A stretch of 64,000 nt of DNA from Cymodocea nodosa (GCA_036874045.1 CM072340.1:7455001-7519000); one strand, 5' to 3'; positions 35,478 through 47,784 are shown, counted from the first letter of the stretch. Notes: generated by a model from the letters alone, not told the origin. Translations and numbers: made by a program.

Positions 35478-38024
35478 GTTTAGTCACATGTTTTGCAGGT
35501 ACAAAAACTCGAAGAGATAAAGGATAAGTGTTTGAGTTTTTACAGGACTTAAAGGATAAATGTTCGACTAAATTGAAAACTTAGAAGATAATCTATAAGA
35601 CTCCAGGAAGATAAAGCTTCGATGAATCTTTGAAGTGGAGATCGTGGAAATTCAAATTGTTAGTGGAGAAAGTGGAAATTAAAATAGAAAGTAATTTGGG
35701 TTAAAGAGAAAATTAGAATGTGGATTATGGATTATGGATTGTGGATCAAGTGGATGAACATGCTGAACGTGAAAGACAACAGAGTTCGACTACTAATAGA
35801 GAGTACGAGCTACATTACAACAAAGGATCCCAATCTCAAAAACCAAGTCTGAATATTCAATCTGGATCTGTTGAGTATTTTGTTTTGATGATGTGTGCTA
35901 AATGGAAATAATCATATTTGCTAAATTACTATTGCTTGTGAAAAGAAATTAAAATCATCAATGAATATAGAAAAAGTTTACTGATATAAATACTTGTCTG
36001 TATTGGATTTGAAATTATACTGTTAAATAACTAGTCGTTTCATTGCATTAATTTCTCATGTAACTAAACGTTAAGTTAACGTGTGTTTTTTTATTGAAAG
36101 GCATGATATGTTTTAAAGTTATATCTTCTGTATCATGTATAGTGCACGTTTAGACAACCCGTTAAGTTAGAGTTTTTTTCGTATAGAGATCATGTGAGAA
36201 CTCGTTAAGTAAAAGGCTTAAAGGTTAAAATAGGTCACGTGAGAACTCGTTAAGTTAGTGAGTAAAAGAAGAGACAAACTCGTTAAGTTAGTGTTATACA
36301 CGTGGTGAAATTATAAGTTACGAATGTTATATTGTATCGTGTGAGGTGCACATGTTTAACTCATTAAGTTAACATAACTAAACGCATTGAGTTGCTATAT
36401 TGAACACTAAGGCAACGCGTTAGGTTAGCGTTATAAACTTAAGTTGTTATTTTTGCACGTGGTAAAATTCTTATTATAAAAACATTTGTTTATTGCTGAA
36501 TCGGTGAGTTAAAGATTTTCGAAGACTTACAATCATAACTATCCGAAAGGTAACTTAAGTCATGTTTTTAGGTCTTGACACATGTCTCACTAGTTTTATG
36601 AGAAAAAGAGTTTTTCGGTGACTTACAACCGTAACTATCCGAAACTTAAACTGTTTTCGGTGAGTTATCGTTTAACCTTCCGAAAGAAAGGTTAAGCTGG
36701 TTCGTTGAGTTATCTATAGTACTAGTCACATGAATTATCACATGAAGAACTCGTTAAACGTTAAGTTAATATCTACTTGTGTTACTCGTTTAGTTAACAT
36801 TAAAGTAACGACTTCTTATTATACTAATGAAAAAATTTTGGAAGAGAAAGTTTATTTTGCAGGAAATTTTTCAAGGATCCAAGACCGATGATTAAAGTAA
36901 ATTCGAAATATAAACGTGGGTCAGAACGTGTGTGTTTCGATGAAGGAAAAAGAAAAGACATGAAGAAGTGGAAAAGTGGTAGTGATTAAACGTGGAGGAT
37001 ATGCATGAAGTTAACATACAGTATAAAAGGCATAGAATTCTCATTAATCAAACTATCCTTGCACACAAAACGAAAATCTTTTCAAGGATCAAACTATCCC
37101 TGCACACCAAAAGAAAAATCTTTTCAGGGATCAAAAACACTCTTCGGGGAAAATCTCTCAAGTAGAAGAAAATTCAGTGAAGCATAAAAAGGTATTATTT
37201 ATGTCACTGAAGATTTAAAGTATCAGAAGAAAGCAAATTTGGTGAAGCAGAGAAAGACAAGATATTCGTCACTGAAGAATTACTGAAGAAGAAAAAAAAG
37301 AAGAAGAAAGATCTTAGATAGGGAGAAATGTTTTAAATTTTGCAAATTAGTTTTCTCTATTTGTAGTTATGAAATTGTATAGATGAAACATGGTATCGAA
37401 ATATAATTGCATCTACAATTTTTTAGGAGAATTGAATTGTATATTGTAATTGAAACCTTGAATAAAAAATGATTTTACGAAAACAATGTCTCGACTTGTT
37501 TTTGAGTTTTAAAGTTTTAATTATATTTCAGAAAATATTGAAAAACACAATTCACCCCCACTCTTGTGTAGCCATACGATCCTACAGGATCCCTAACTAA
37601 AAAGTTAAGTTTGAATATTTATATTTTGAAAAATTCTCCAACATTAGAAGAAGTTCAAAATTCCAAACAATTTCAGAAAAGGAGCTACAAACGTAAGAAG
37701 TCTGGAAATTTGACAATTGGAGAAGAAGAGATATAGAAGCTGAGCAAAGAGAAAGAAAGAATTGTGTGCATAAAGATCAGGTTATATACAATTCAAAATT
37801 AGTTTTGAATAAGAGCTTTATTTTCCTATTTAAATTGTATATCGAACATTACTGTATCAAAACCGTCAAGAAGGGAATTGAGCTGAAAAGATATTATAAA
37901 TTCTGTCTTGAAATAAAAGAATAGAATTTCATTTACAAGTGTTTTGTGCTCTTGTTTTATCTGCTAGTATTTAATTACTAAAGACACAATTCACCCCCCC
38001 TCTTATGATATAGACGATCCTACA
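35478..38024 (+). repeat. Diverged SIRE-type LTR remnant, split by solo LTR J
   Basis: The right end (37985-38024) reads ACAATTCACCCCCC and GACGATCCTACA, the conserved copia LTR terminus of this window. The left part (35478-35863) contains TTTTGCAGG as in the leader of the copia A LTR. It matches none of the other LTRs closely, so it is probably an older relative. No gene is seen. Confidence 0.55.
35869..37586 (+). repeat. Solo LTR J of the copia A family
   Basis: It runs TGTTGAG..CCTACA, with a perfect 5-bp duplication GGATC at 35864-35868 and 37587-37591, so it is a complete solo LTR left by LTR-LTR recombination. At 1718 bp it is about 95 bp longer than the copia A LTRs. Positions 36495-36720 carry CGGTGAGTTA / TAACTATCCG dyads where copia A has CGTTGAGTTA / GAGATAGC dyads. 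Confidence 0.93.
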
Positions 38025-38412
38025 ATCTACAAGTTAAATATTCATATAATGTTCAGATTTAAATGAGTTTTAATTAGAACACTTCATTAATGACATGTAT
38101 TTAACTTTATTTAAGTTGACAAAATGCAGGAGAGAGAAAAATAAAGAAGTTAATACGAGGAGTAAGTTTTAGAAATTTACTAAGTGTTAACTCAACAAAG
38201 TAAGTTCGTTGAGTTAACCTTAACTCCACTAGGTCAATAATATAAGATAAGGTCACTCCGTTGAGTTATCTATAACTCAACGAAGTTAGTCTGTGGAATT
38301 AGCAACAGTAACCGAAGCTAGTCTATTGAGTCAACTGTAACTCAATGAGGTTAGTTCGTGGATTAAGCTAAACGGTTATTCTTTTAGCCATTGTTTAGAA
38401 TGAAAAAGTGCA
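38025..38412 (+). mobile_element. Internal tail of an Athila-type copy directly before the LTR of D
   Basis: It matches 47100-47395 of Athila D (post-extra-ORF region) and ends TTTAGAATGAAAAAG, the text that precedes the 3' LTR in Athila C. The dyad CCGTTGAGTTATC / TATAACTCAACG at 38259-38283 is almost perfect. Confidence 0.7.
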
Positions 38413-40368
38413 TAATATTAATGGTTAAATGATGGTTAATTGCATAATATTTAGCTTATCATGCGAGAATTAAGCCATTATGTTATAATTGCACTGTTAG
38501 ATGCTTTAATAAAAGAATCTACATAATTCTAGGGAATTAATTTTAATTTAGTACATTTCTTAACTGTCGATAAATTGCACACTATGAAATTCTTAAGTAT
38601 CCGAATTTTCTGTTATTTCGGAGAGTTATGTTTAATGTACTAGACAGTTATGTTTTAAATGCTTAAAGAATATTTTATTATTTCTTAGATTACACGTGTT
38701 GAAACTACAATGCATGACTTAAGTGGATTTTCGGAAGGTTATCTATAACTATCTGAAATGCATCTGAGCATCGGATAGTAGGTTCGTAAGTGTCCGAAAT
38801 ATTTGAACTTGTTAAGATAGAATTATGTACATATTGAATTTAAATGCTTTAGTATATCACGTGAGATGCACATGTTTAACTAGTTAAGTTAGCATAATTG
38901 TACACGTTGAGTTACATGAATACACACAAAGGTAACGCGTTATGTTAGCGGCTTATTTCTTTATTGCACGTGTTTTATAGTTAAATCAACAAAGTAAGTC
39001 CGTTGAGTTATCTATAACTCCACGGACCATTTATTTTCTAATATGCCACTGTAGCGGTTACAGAAACAGGACATTCGAAGGAAAACCACGATTGCACATA
39101 TCACATAGGAAATCGCTTGTGGAAGGAAGAAGAAATCACCATCGTTGATATAAACAAAGGAAATCCCACCGATCATCGAAGCAAAAGCAGTTACTACTAA
39201 GAAATATAAAGGACAAGGAGAAAAGAATGTACGGGGGTGGCCAGTGTGTGTGTAGAGGAGGAGGACCATGCTAACTACAGGCAGCGACGAAAGTTCCTTG
39301 AAGTTCCACACTACCATCACCACCACCACCATAATCACCAACCATCGGAGGTCTATGAGGATACATTCCTGATGTCGAATCAATTCCAAGCCAAACACAG
39401 TGCCTGACAACCACTGTGAAGAGTGATCGCATCGTGGGAAGGGAAGTCATTTTCACCAAGCACCGACTCATATCTCAGGAGATCGTAAAACTTCTAGCCT
39501 TGGTTTCAAGTTGATGCCAGTATGCTGAAGAGGAGATCAACTTGCAATTCTAGACTCGCGATTCTATAGGGCGAGGAGACAGAATTGTAAGTGGTTAAAT
39601 TTTCAGTGGTGTAATCGAGTTGCATGTAGTGATGGAAGTTTTTACTATCAATAGAGATTACTTTTACATTTCACCTTTCGCCCATTTTCATGATCATATA
39701 AAAACAAAAATACCAAAAACAACTTATCTATGTTTATAGTTAGTATTGGAGTGTTGTATTATTTGTTTTGTATCCTGATTATTGTTATCATTGTCAGTGT
39801 TTGGAATGTTTCATGTTTGTTTAAAATTAAAATAAAAAAAAATAGAAAATTATTTTACAGTTTACTGAAATCGAATTGTTCCTGATACTTAAAGATTTTA
39901 ATGGTTACTATTTGAAATATCTGAATGTTAGTGTTGCCAAATGATAAATTTAATATTAACTAGCATTAAAGAGCTTAATTAATGTTATTTACAATCTGTG
40001 GAACCGCTCAATGGTTAATTGAATTCCTTTGTAAATAGCAGTATTAATCAGGATAGATAACTTTGTTGAGTTACTTCAATTTCACGAGGTTAGTTCGTTG
40101 AGTTAGCTATAACTCAACGAAGTGCTTACTGAAGATATAAATTTCATTATTAAAAATAGAACAGTACACAATTCTTCCTCAATTCTCTATGGGATCGACT
40201 TGTACTTGCACACAAATATAATATACACTATGCACTTGCAGTTAAAATATAAATTGGAATTAATATCTAATTTGTGTGAAAGATGGTTTGTTGACTTCTA
40301 ATAAGGAATTAATGATAAGCATAAAGATAAATTAACTAAGTTACAAATAGAAGTTAGCAAGGCAATCA
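38413..40368 (+). repeat. LTR of Athila D
   Basis: It starts TGCATAATATTAATGG and ends GGCAATCA before the primer-binding site, and is clearly related to the Athila C LTRs though substantially diverged. It carries CGGAAGGTTA / TAACTATC dyads (38640-38800), a copia-shared segment (38859-38972) and the R/U5 landmark ATGGGATCGACTTGTACTTG near 40190. Confidence 0.85.
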
Positions 40369-40375
40369 AGTTTTC

Positions 40376-40457
40376 TAGCGCCGTTGCTGGGGAACTAAAT
40401 AAGTTCTCTAGTGCCGCCTAAAAATCCAACCAAGTTTTCTAGCATCGTTGTCGGGGA
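40376..40457 (+). other. Doubled primer-binding site-like sequence of Athila D
   Basis: AGCGCCGTTGCTGGGGA at about 40377 and AGCATCGTTGTCGGGGA at about 40440 both resemble the tRNA-Asp-type Athila primer-binding site; the intervening text (CTAGTGCCGCC) may be a third, worn copy. The first lies at the expected distance from the LTR. Confidence 0.65.
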
Positions 40458-40539
40458 ATTGAGTAGATAAGCAACTGTGAGTGCTGTTTTGTTTTAATAG
40501 CAAGAGGGGTGTTGTGTGTTTTCTTCTATAATTGAGAAT

Positions 40540-41600
40540 ATGACATATGCTTATGCTCAAAGATTTTTGAAACCTGTAGTTAGCATATGTGAATTCTATA
40601 ATTCTGAAGGTCATGACATTTCTGATTGTTTGAAACTGAGACGTCTGCAAATGGTTAGATCACATGAACAACAAATGAATTATCTTGAATATAATAGAGT
40701 CGAGAATGAGAATCCTATGGTTTACCCAACTAATGTTCAGTATAGAATGTGTAATATGTTGAGAGACACGGAAGTTTGGGATAGGTATGACAGACTAGAG
40801 TGTAGTATAAAGCAAAACATGGACAAATTAGAACACTTTATGTGTCAGCAACAAGAAGTCAACCAATTAAACTATAAGGAAGCATATTCAGAACCTAAAA
40901 TAGATATCATTTATGAAACTGAAAAAACCATAATGAAAATTGATCAAAAATTGAATGCAATGAGATTAGATGATCTAGAAAGAAAACTAAAAGCATTGGA
41001 TGAATATATAATGAAATTACAAGTTATGCAACAAGACAATACAAATGAAAATTATAATGTTATAGATTTGCATAATTTGCAAGATTATAGACAAAAGAGA
41101 ATACCAATGCAATAGAATTTAAAGAATGTACTTTAAAACTAAAAACAATTGAAGATCATAATCACAAAAATAATATACAAGAACATCATGAGAGTAACGA
41201 AAATCTAGAAGATGTATGTATAACACTAAGATCTAGAACTGATATACCACCAAGAATTCAAAAAGAAAGTAATAGAAACATGGGTAAGAACACAAATCAA
41301 AATGATAATGAAAATATAATATCTGAAAATATAGAAATCAATGACAAAAAGTCTGAATCAAAAAATGAGACTAAGAATGATCAAGCAAATCAAATGAAAG
41401 AAAAAGAATCTTTTAAATCAGAATCATTAGCACCCTATCCTAAAAGATTACAACAAACATTTTCTAAAAAATAAGAAAAAATTAGAGAAATTTTTGAAAA
41501 AGTACAAGTTAACATTCCTTTGTTAGACTTATTGCAAACAATGCCACCTTGTGCTAAATTTCTTAAGGATTGGTGTACTAAGAAAAGAGAGCAAAAAGTT
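40540..41600 (+). pseudogene. Zinc-finger and linker part of gag of Athila D
   Basis: Begins MTYAYAQRFLKPVVS followed by a knuckle-like SEGHDISDC section, a helical Lys/Glu-rich linker, a VCITLRS pre-protease motif and LAPYPKRLQQT. It corresponds to 29440-30498 of Athila C. The capsid core is again absent before it. Broken. Confidence 0.8.
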
Positions 41601-42413
41601 TTAAGGAAAATCTTTTTAGCTGAGCAAAGTAATTCCTTATTTCTACCACAAATTCCTAAAAAGGTATCTGATCCTGGAATCCTAGTTATGCACCATAGGA
41701 AATACCATTATAGAAAGAACCTTAATAGACTTAGGTGCTGGTATAAATGTTATGCCAAGTGATATATTTGCATCCTTAGGATTAGAAGGCTTAACTCCTA
41801 CTAGTACGATTATTCAATTTGTTGATAGAAGTATAAGATACCCTAGAGGAAAAGTAGTAAATCCTACTAGAACAAATTGAGCTAATAGATTGATAGATGT
41901 ACTTTGGGCTTATAGAACTGCTTATAAGGCAAACTTAGGTATGTCACCTTTTAGGCTAGTATATGGAAAAAGTTGTCATTTACCAGCTGAAATTGAACAT
42001 AAAGCTTATTGGGCATTAAAAACTCTAAACACTAATTTAAATCAAGTTGCTGAAAATAGGAAATTACAATTGATTGAATTAGAAGAATTTAGGAATGAAG
42101 CTTATTCAAAAATTGTAAGAGAAAAAGAGAAAATGAAGTTCTGGCATGATAAGAAAATTATTCCAAAAACCTTTAAAATAGGAAAGAAGTATATCTTTAT
42201 ATGACTAGACTCCATAACCATCCAAGAAAATTATGATCTAGATGGGTAGAACCTTACATAGTTCGAAATATTTATCCCTATGGAGTTATTGAGATTGAAA
42301 ATCCTTAAAATCAGAATATATTTAAAGTAAATGGACAAAGACTTAGACTTATTTTAAAGATACCAAAAAGTTCTTTTGGAATTGTAAAAGAAGTAAGAGT
42401 AGAGGACTACTAA
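41601..42413 (+). pseudogene. pol remnants of Athila D (protease piece, integrase tail)
   Basis: The left part has INVMPSDIFASLGLEGL and SIRYPRG (protease). The right part has [39 protein letters not shown] and [20 protein letters not shown], the integrase C-terminal section. RT and RNase H are not recognisable. It ends at a stop at 42411-42413, matching Athila C. Confidence 0.83.
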
Positions 42414-43037
42414 AGCTTTACTTAGTAAGAAAGTTCTAAGTATATAACTTTAAAAAAAAAAAAAAAAAAAATTTCGTTGCAGTTTAACCAACAGGATCCA
42501 TCGGTCCGACCGGAACATAAAAGCATAAAATTTTCTATATATTATTTAGTAAACGTCGGTTTTACCGAAGTATAGTATCGGTTCAATTGATAGAAAAAAA
42601 ATGTAATTTCGGTTCAACCGAGGAATGTAATGGTTTGACCAAAAACTTTTAAAGTGTTAAAAAAAAATTAAGAATCGGTTAGACCGGAAATTTTTCGGTC
42701 TTGACCGAAGAAAGAAATTATTATCTTAAGTATTTTTATTAGATATAACTTTACAAGAAGTCCGTTGAGTTATGCTTAACTCAACAAACTTACACCGTTG
42801 AGTCTAAGATTAGTTAATGAACTTACCCCGTTGAGTTAACTATAACTCAACGGAGTACTGTAGTTAAGTCCACGGATGACAGAGTGAGAGTTTTGTATGA
42901 GAAATGACCCGATTACCTGCCTAAACTTAGGGCTTATTTATATTAAACTTGGGGTTTTGGGGGCATTATCCACAAAATCATTTACAACTTAGAACAATAA
43001 AGATCAGAGTGACTCTATTCCGTTACATAACTCCACG
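42414..43037 (+). other. Spacer between pol and extra ORF of Athila D, dyad arrays
   Basis: No gene is seen. A-run at 42453-42470. TCGGTTNNACCGA-type dyads occur at 42556-42568, 42609-42621, 42675-42687 and 42695-42708. CCGTTGAGTTA / TAACTCAACGG dyads occur at 42765-42870. Confidence 0.75.
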
Positions 43038-46000
43038 ATGAGGAAGATGACACTTGAGTTTTGGGAAAAGGCAGTAGACACTTCAGAATTTCTTAAAGAC
43101 TTGGAGGAATGGCACACGAGGTAGAAAATCAATAATACGACAAGAGAAAAAGAACTACAAAAGGTAGAATATGAACTTTTCAATTGAAGAAGAGTTTTAG
43201 TAGATTTGGGTATACAAATACCTCAAATAATGGAAACAAGAATAAAGGTTACTACGGAAATTGCTATAAGCAAAGAGAGAAAAATCAGGCCAAACAACGA
43301 AGTTGCCCTAGAATTAATCCAACGTAAGTCCCGGCGCTGGTTCAAAAGAAGAATAGGTAGACAAGCTCAAAGGGCGATCTGGGAGCAAGAAAGGAAAGAA
43401 AATGAAGAAGGGGCAATTGAAGGACAAGAGGAGCCGACTATTGAAAGACCTGTTCCTGAGGAACAGCAGCTAGGACCTTCAAATCCACTTCCTAAACCAT
43501 TAGAAAGGGTGGTAGTTATGGGGCCTTCAAACGAAGAAGAATTAAGAGAATTTGAAGAACTGGTTCAAGTTGGGAAAAACCAAGGAGAATCAGAAGATTT
43601 GGTAGTGGCTAAAGCACACCTAGTGTTCGATGTACTTTACAAAAAGAGGGCTGCAGAAAAGTTGAAAGCCCAATATAAAATCAAAGTGGAACAACATCAA
43701 GAAGCTATTGCCAGACCTGCTGCAAAAGGAGATGAAGCTGGTCCTTCAAGACCAGTAATTACTAAAAGAGTTAAACAGGAAAAGCCAGTACCTGTGGCTC
43801 AAAGGCGTGCAGAGCCTATTTTTGTGGATTTAATTTCAAACGAGGAAGAAGAAGACCAAACATAATTAATTAGAAAAAGGAAAGGAAAGGAGATAGTATC
43901 TGAATATCATGAGGAGATTAAATCTGAAAGACAAATGTCATAGGGCCTATAGAGCCAAATTTTGTAAACCTGCTATTCGATTCTAAAGAGGAGTAGGAGC
44001 AGCAGCAAAAAGAGCAAAGAGGAAGAAAAATAGGCTGAAACTAGTTTGCAGCCTGTACAAATAGAAGAAACAAAAATTATGGTAGAAATTGATTTGCCCG
44101 GAACTCCATCCTAATCTTCCATAGAATCAGAAAGAATAGTGATAATGCAGATTGGTAGTCAGGAGGAGGAAGAAAAAGAAAAAAAAAATGAACAAGAAGC
44201 TGAACAAGTATATATGGAAAGAGAGGACTCAATAGATTCCACTAAAGAGCAAGAAAATCTTCAACAATTTATGGAAAGAATTCAAGACAGAGTGGAGAGT
44301 TTTGCCAGCTCACCACCATAGACAAAAGTAGAATCTATGGAGCATTTTCAGCAAGTACAAGTTCAGCATTTGGAAGAGGAAGTTCAAGAACAAACCACTC
44401 AGGAGCAACAAATGCATATTCCTAATCCTTCAAAAGCGACAGTTTTAAATGAAGTACATTTTCAGAGTCAAGAAGCTTATGACAAATACCAAGAGATTAG
44501 GGGTTATACTATCATTTATAGTAGACCAGTAAATTGGGACAGAATGCAAGAAATCAAAGAATTATTTGAATTCCAAGGTCTACTGAAGTTTATTTCTCAA
44601 GAAAGAGGGCATGTAGTATATGAGAATCTAGGGCCCTACTTTTATGCAAACTTAAGGGAAGATGAAGGAGGATTAATTTCCATCATGGAGGAAGCTGATA
44701 TACAAATAACACCAGAGCTTCTCCACAACATTTTAGGATTGAAAAATGAAGGGAAAGAAATTTTGGAAAGCACAATTGTTGTTGAGTGGACAGAAGAGGA
44801 AATCAAGGATTGTTTAGCTATCAATCCTGGTGTGTCGTTATTAAATAGACTAAAGCAGTTAAATGGTATAGCACACATGATAGCAAACATTCTAATGAAG
44901 AATGTCTACCAACGATAAGGCCATGATATAGAACTGAGTCAATTTGTAAAATAGGCCACATATATGTTCAAGCTTTAATTTTGCCCATTTTTAATGAATT
45001 TTATAAGTAATTTTGCATGATATTATATATCTATGATGGATAAATGATATTAATTATGGGTAATATAAGTCTTGAAATATAGTGCAATATAGAAATTTAA
45101 TTAACAAGTGCATCCCCCATTGGATATAATTTTACATGAAACACATTGATTTATTTTGCATGTCCTATGTTAGCTAACATCTCTTGGAGTTCAACTTCCA
45201 TTAATTATAGGTAACATATATATGGGAGGAGCTTAATGCAAAAGACCAAAGAAGATGTAAAGAATCAAAAGTTGGTGGACTAAACTTTAAAGAAGAGGAC
45301 ATGCCAACACCTTATTGGCCCTCCAAGATCTATGGCATCTTATTGGCTTGGTGATAAAACCAAGGTGCCACATCAAAGAGAGAGAAGACAAAACAACATA
45401 AATACAAGGGGAGAGGATTTTCGGCCAACACCTTGGTGCTTCCAACGAGAGAAAGAAAGAAGAGAAGAAAGCTTGGAGGTGAGGCTTATGCTTGCAAGGA
45501 GACCATCCATTGATGCTATTCACCATTCCAAGGGCTAAGGAGAAGACGTCCAAGCTTGGAGGTGGATTTGCTGCCAAGTTCCATTGAATTCAAAGCTCTA
45601 GAGAAGAAGATAAGAAGCTCCTAAGGTAGTGACAACTCTTAGAGTTTATTATTTTCTTGTATAGAAGGAAGAATTGATGAGAAATGGTGGTGAACATCTC
45701 AATTATATGTCTTCTTAGCTAGATAGAGTTCAATGAATGTATATGAATGTTTAATTCTTCTTTTCAACTTCTAATTTGCATCCTCTATTCACATGTATTG
45801 TTGGGGCTATTGGTGAGGCTTTCACACGAGTGAATGACACTCACCAATGGTGGCTTGGCACATTTGAGAAGAAGGTGTGAATTGAAAGAAGAAGAAAATA
45901 AGTGTTGATGTTCATTTGAATGAAGAACCTATCACTTATCTCTAGTTGTTAATTTTAATTTCAGTAGTTAATTGAGTTTGTTATATCTTATATTGATCAC

Positions 46001-46810
46001 ATTTTGTCCTAATCAATCTCCAAAAAGAATTTCTAATGCAAGTAGTATAGTACAGTTTAGCTAGATTAGCAAATAGCATAGTTGCATGTTAGTATAAATT
46101 AGAATAGAGTAGTATAGTCTATTGGACCTTCTTGTTTTATTTTTCTTTCCTTAATATTGATGCATGGATATCACTTCTGAAATCACGTGGAACTTGTGTG
46201 CATGTTATAATTGAATGAGTTGATAGATTTACAAGTAAAGAAATTGATTCACATCACCATTTTCCACTACACATTGCCTTGAAATTGCATGGTTTGTGAG
46301 CTTGTGTTAACTTTGATTATTCTACATTCACATGTCATTAATTTACTGAAGTATACCTAAGAGCTTGAAGAACAAGTTGAGTAATAGTTGATTAAGTCAT
46401 AAACACAATCCTTGTGGAAGAATGACCTGTATTTGCCATGTACACCAAAAGAACTATGCACTTGCAGTAAAGCTTGAGCTAAAAATATAGCTCAACAATA
46501 TACAGTTGTAAATAAAATTCAAATAAATTAGTCTGTAGTTTTTATCTCCAAGCTGAGAACAGTGAAGGAGAAATTGTTTTATGGAGATCTGATTCCACTA
46601 CTAATGGTGGATTGTATCGATTTCACTAAATGGGCATCCAAAAGGATCAGATCAAGAACCATTTTAGTGAAAGAGTACAGAAATTATGTAGCTGCAGATA
46701 TTGCTGAACCTTCTAGAGGAATTACAAGAGCTGTAGAAAGGATTAACCAATTAAAGCAACAAGTAGAAAAACTCCAGAAGGAAGTAGATGAACTTAGGAG
46801 AAGAGACTAA
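43038..46810 (+). pseudogene. Extra ORF of Athila D, interrupted by solo LTR K
   Basis: It has the same order as Athila C: MRKMTLEFWEKAV start, QIPQIMETRIKVTTEIA, RRWFKRRIGRQAQRAIW, a Glu-rich linker, then FQSQEAYDKYQEIRGYTI, LFEFQGLLKFISQERGH, PYFYANLREDEGG and ELLHNILGLKNEG. After the inserted LTR the C-terminal piece LFYGDLIPLLMVD..KLQKEVDELRRRD (46562-46810) ends in a coiled coil. Broken. Confidence 0.75.
44965..46497 (+). repeat. Solo LTR K, probably gypsy (Athila/Tat-like)
   Basis: A 1533-bp unit, TGTTCAAGC..GCTCAACA, lies between two copies of ATATA (44960-44964 and 46498-46502). The host extra-ORF region reads through across it when compared with Athila C. The text CAATCCTTGTGGAAG and ATGCACTTGCAGT near its right end resembles the R/U5 landmark of Athila-type LTRs. 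ATAAATACAAGG near 45398 could be a TATA box. It is unrelated to the other LTRs here and has no dyad arrays. Orientation is inferred from that landmark. Confidence 0.82.
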
Positions 46811-47784
46811 ATTGTATTGTTCGTCTACTTGTATATATGTGTATGAAAAATATCTAATTAAGTTGTAATGTAAATTTTTCATATTAATGAATATATATTT
46901 TTTAGATATATTTTTCATTCATGTTTGAGAATGATGAAATGGATGAACTATATTGAATATTCTGTAAATTGTGGAACATTATGCAAGATTGTTTAAAAGA
47001 TTTACAATTTGTTGAATGATAGGATTAAATGAAAGATAATTGATTAATGCTTGAAAATATCTGCATGCTGCAAAGTAAAATATAAATTTTATATAACATG
47101 AAATGAACTGCAAGTTAAAAATTTATATAATGTTCAGATTTAAATGAGCTTTAATTAGAATGCTGCATTAATGACATGTATTTAACTTTATTTAAGTTGG
47201 AAAAATGCAGGAGAGCAGAAAAGTATTTACGAGGAGTAAACTTAGAGGAGCTAAGTGTTAACTCAACGAAGTAAGTCCGTTGAGTTAACCTTAACTCCAC
47301 GAGGTCAGTAATATAACTGAAGCTATTCCGTTGAGTTATCTATAACTCAACGAGGTTAGTTCGTGGATTAAGCTAAACGGTTATTCTTTTAGCCACGAAC
47401 GACACTTCGTGGGTTTAGCGGTTACTGAAATTTGAAATTAGAAGTGGCACACGTACCTAGAAAAATAGGAACCACACTACACAACACTAGACACGTTCTT
47501 GCAACGAGATTTATTTGCTTTATGGATGTGCATTATAAATATAGAACATAATGTTATTTATTAGTTACCAGCACTTGTGAGAGAAAACAAAATTCGTTGG
47601 GGAACTAGAAGGAGAAGCAGCTGATTCAACTTCATCCGTCAACAATTATTTACTGAATAGAATGCTTCAGACTAGTATGTAATTAATCTTCTACTATTTT
47701 ACTATATGTTAAGAGTTTATGAGCACATGAACTCATTCTCCTAGCACTAAACGATTAGTAAGAACACCTACCTAGGAGTATTCT
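46811..47784 (+). other. Post-extra-ORF leader-like region of Athila D
   Basis: No confident gene. It corresponds to 22071-22991 of Athila C. CCGTTGAGTTATC / TATAACTCAACG dyad at 47328-47352. A possible splice acceptor ends ATGCAG near 47213, and TRHVLATRFICFMDVHY text lies near 47480. It ends at AGGAGTATT, where the gag domain begins in Athila C. Confidence 0.5.

Larger units (their letters stand above)
38413..47784 (+). mobile_element. Athila D: Athila-type Ty3/gypsy element, 5' LTR and internal region, 3' end missing, broken
   Basis: It has an LTR (38413-40368), doubled primer-binding site, zinc-finger gag part, protease piece, integrase tail, dyad spacer, extra ORF (interrupted by solo LTR K) and the leader-like region up to the point where gag starts in Athila C; there copia F begins. 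No RT is recognisable. Same gene order as Athila C, in the opposite orientation. Broken in more than ten places. Confidence 0.83.

Noticed and set aside
35720-35911. 63-codon frame MDYGLWIVDQVDEH
   Set aside because: It runs across a solo-LTR boundary and its target-site duplication, so it cannot be a natural gene.
45287-45577. Frames on both strands inside solo LTR K
   Set aside because: The interval is an LTR with clear ends and duplications; the frames overlap each other on opposite strands and resemble nothing.
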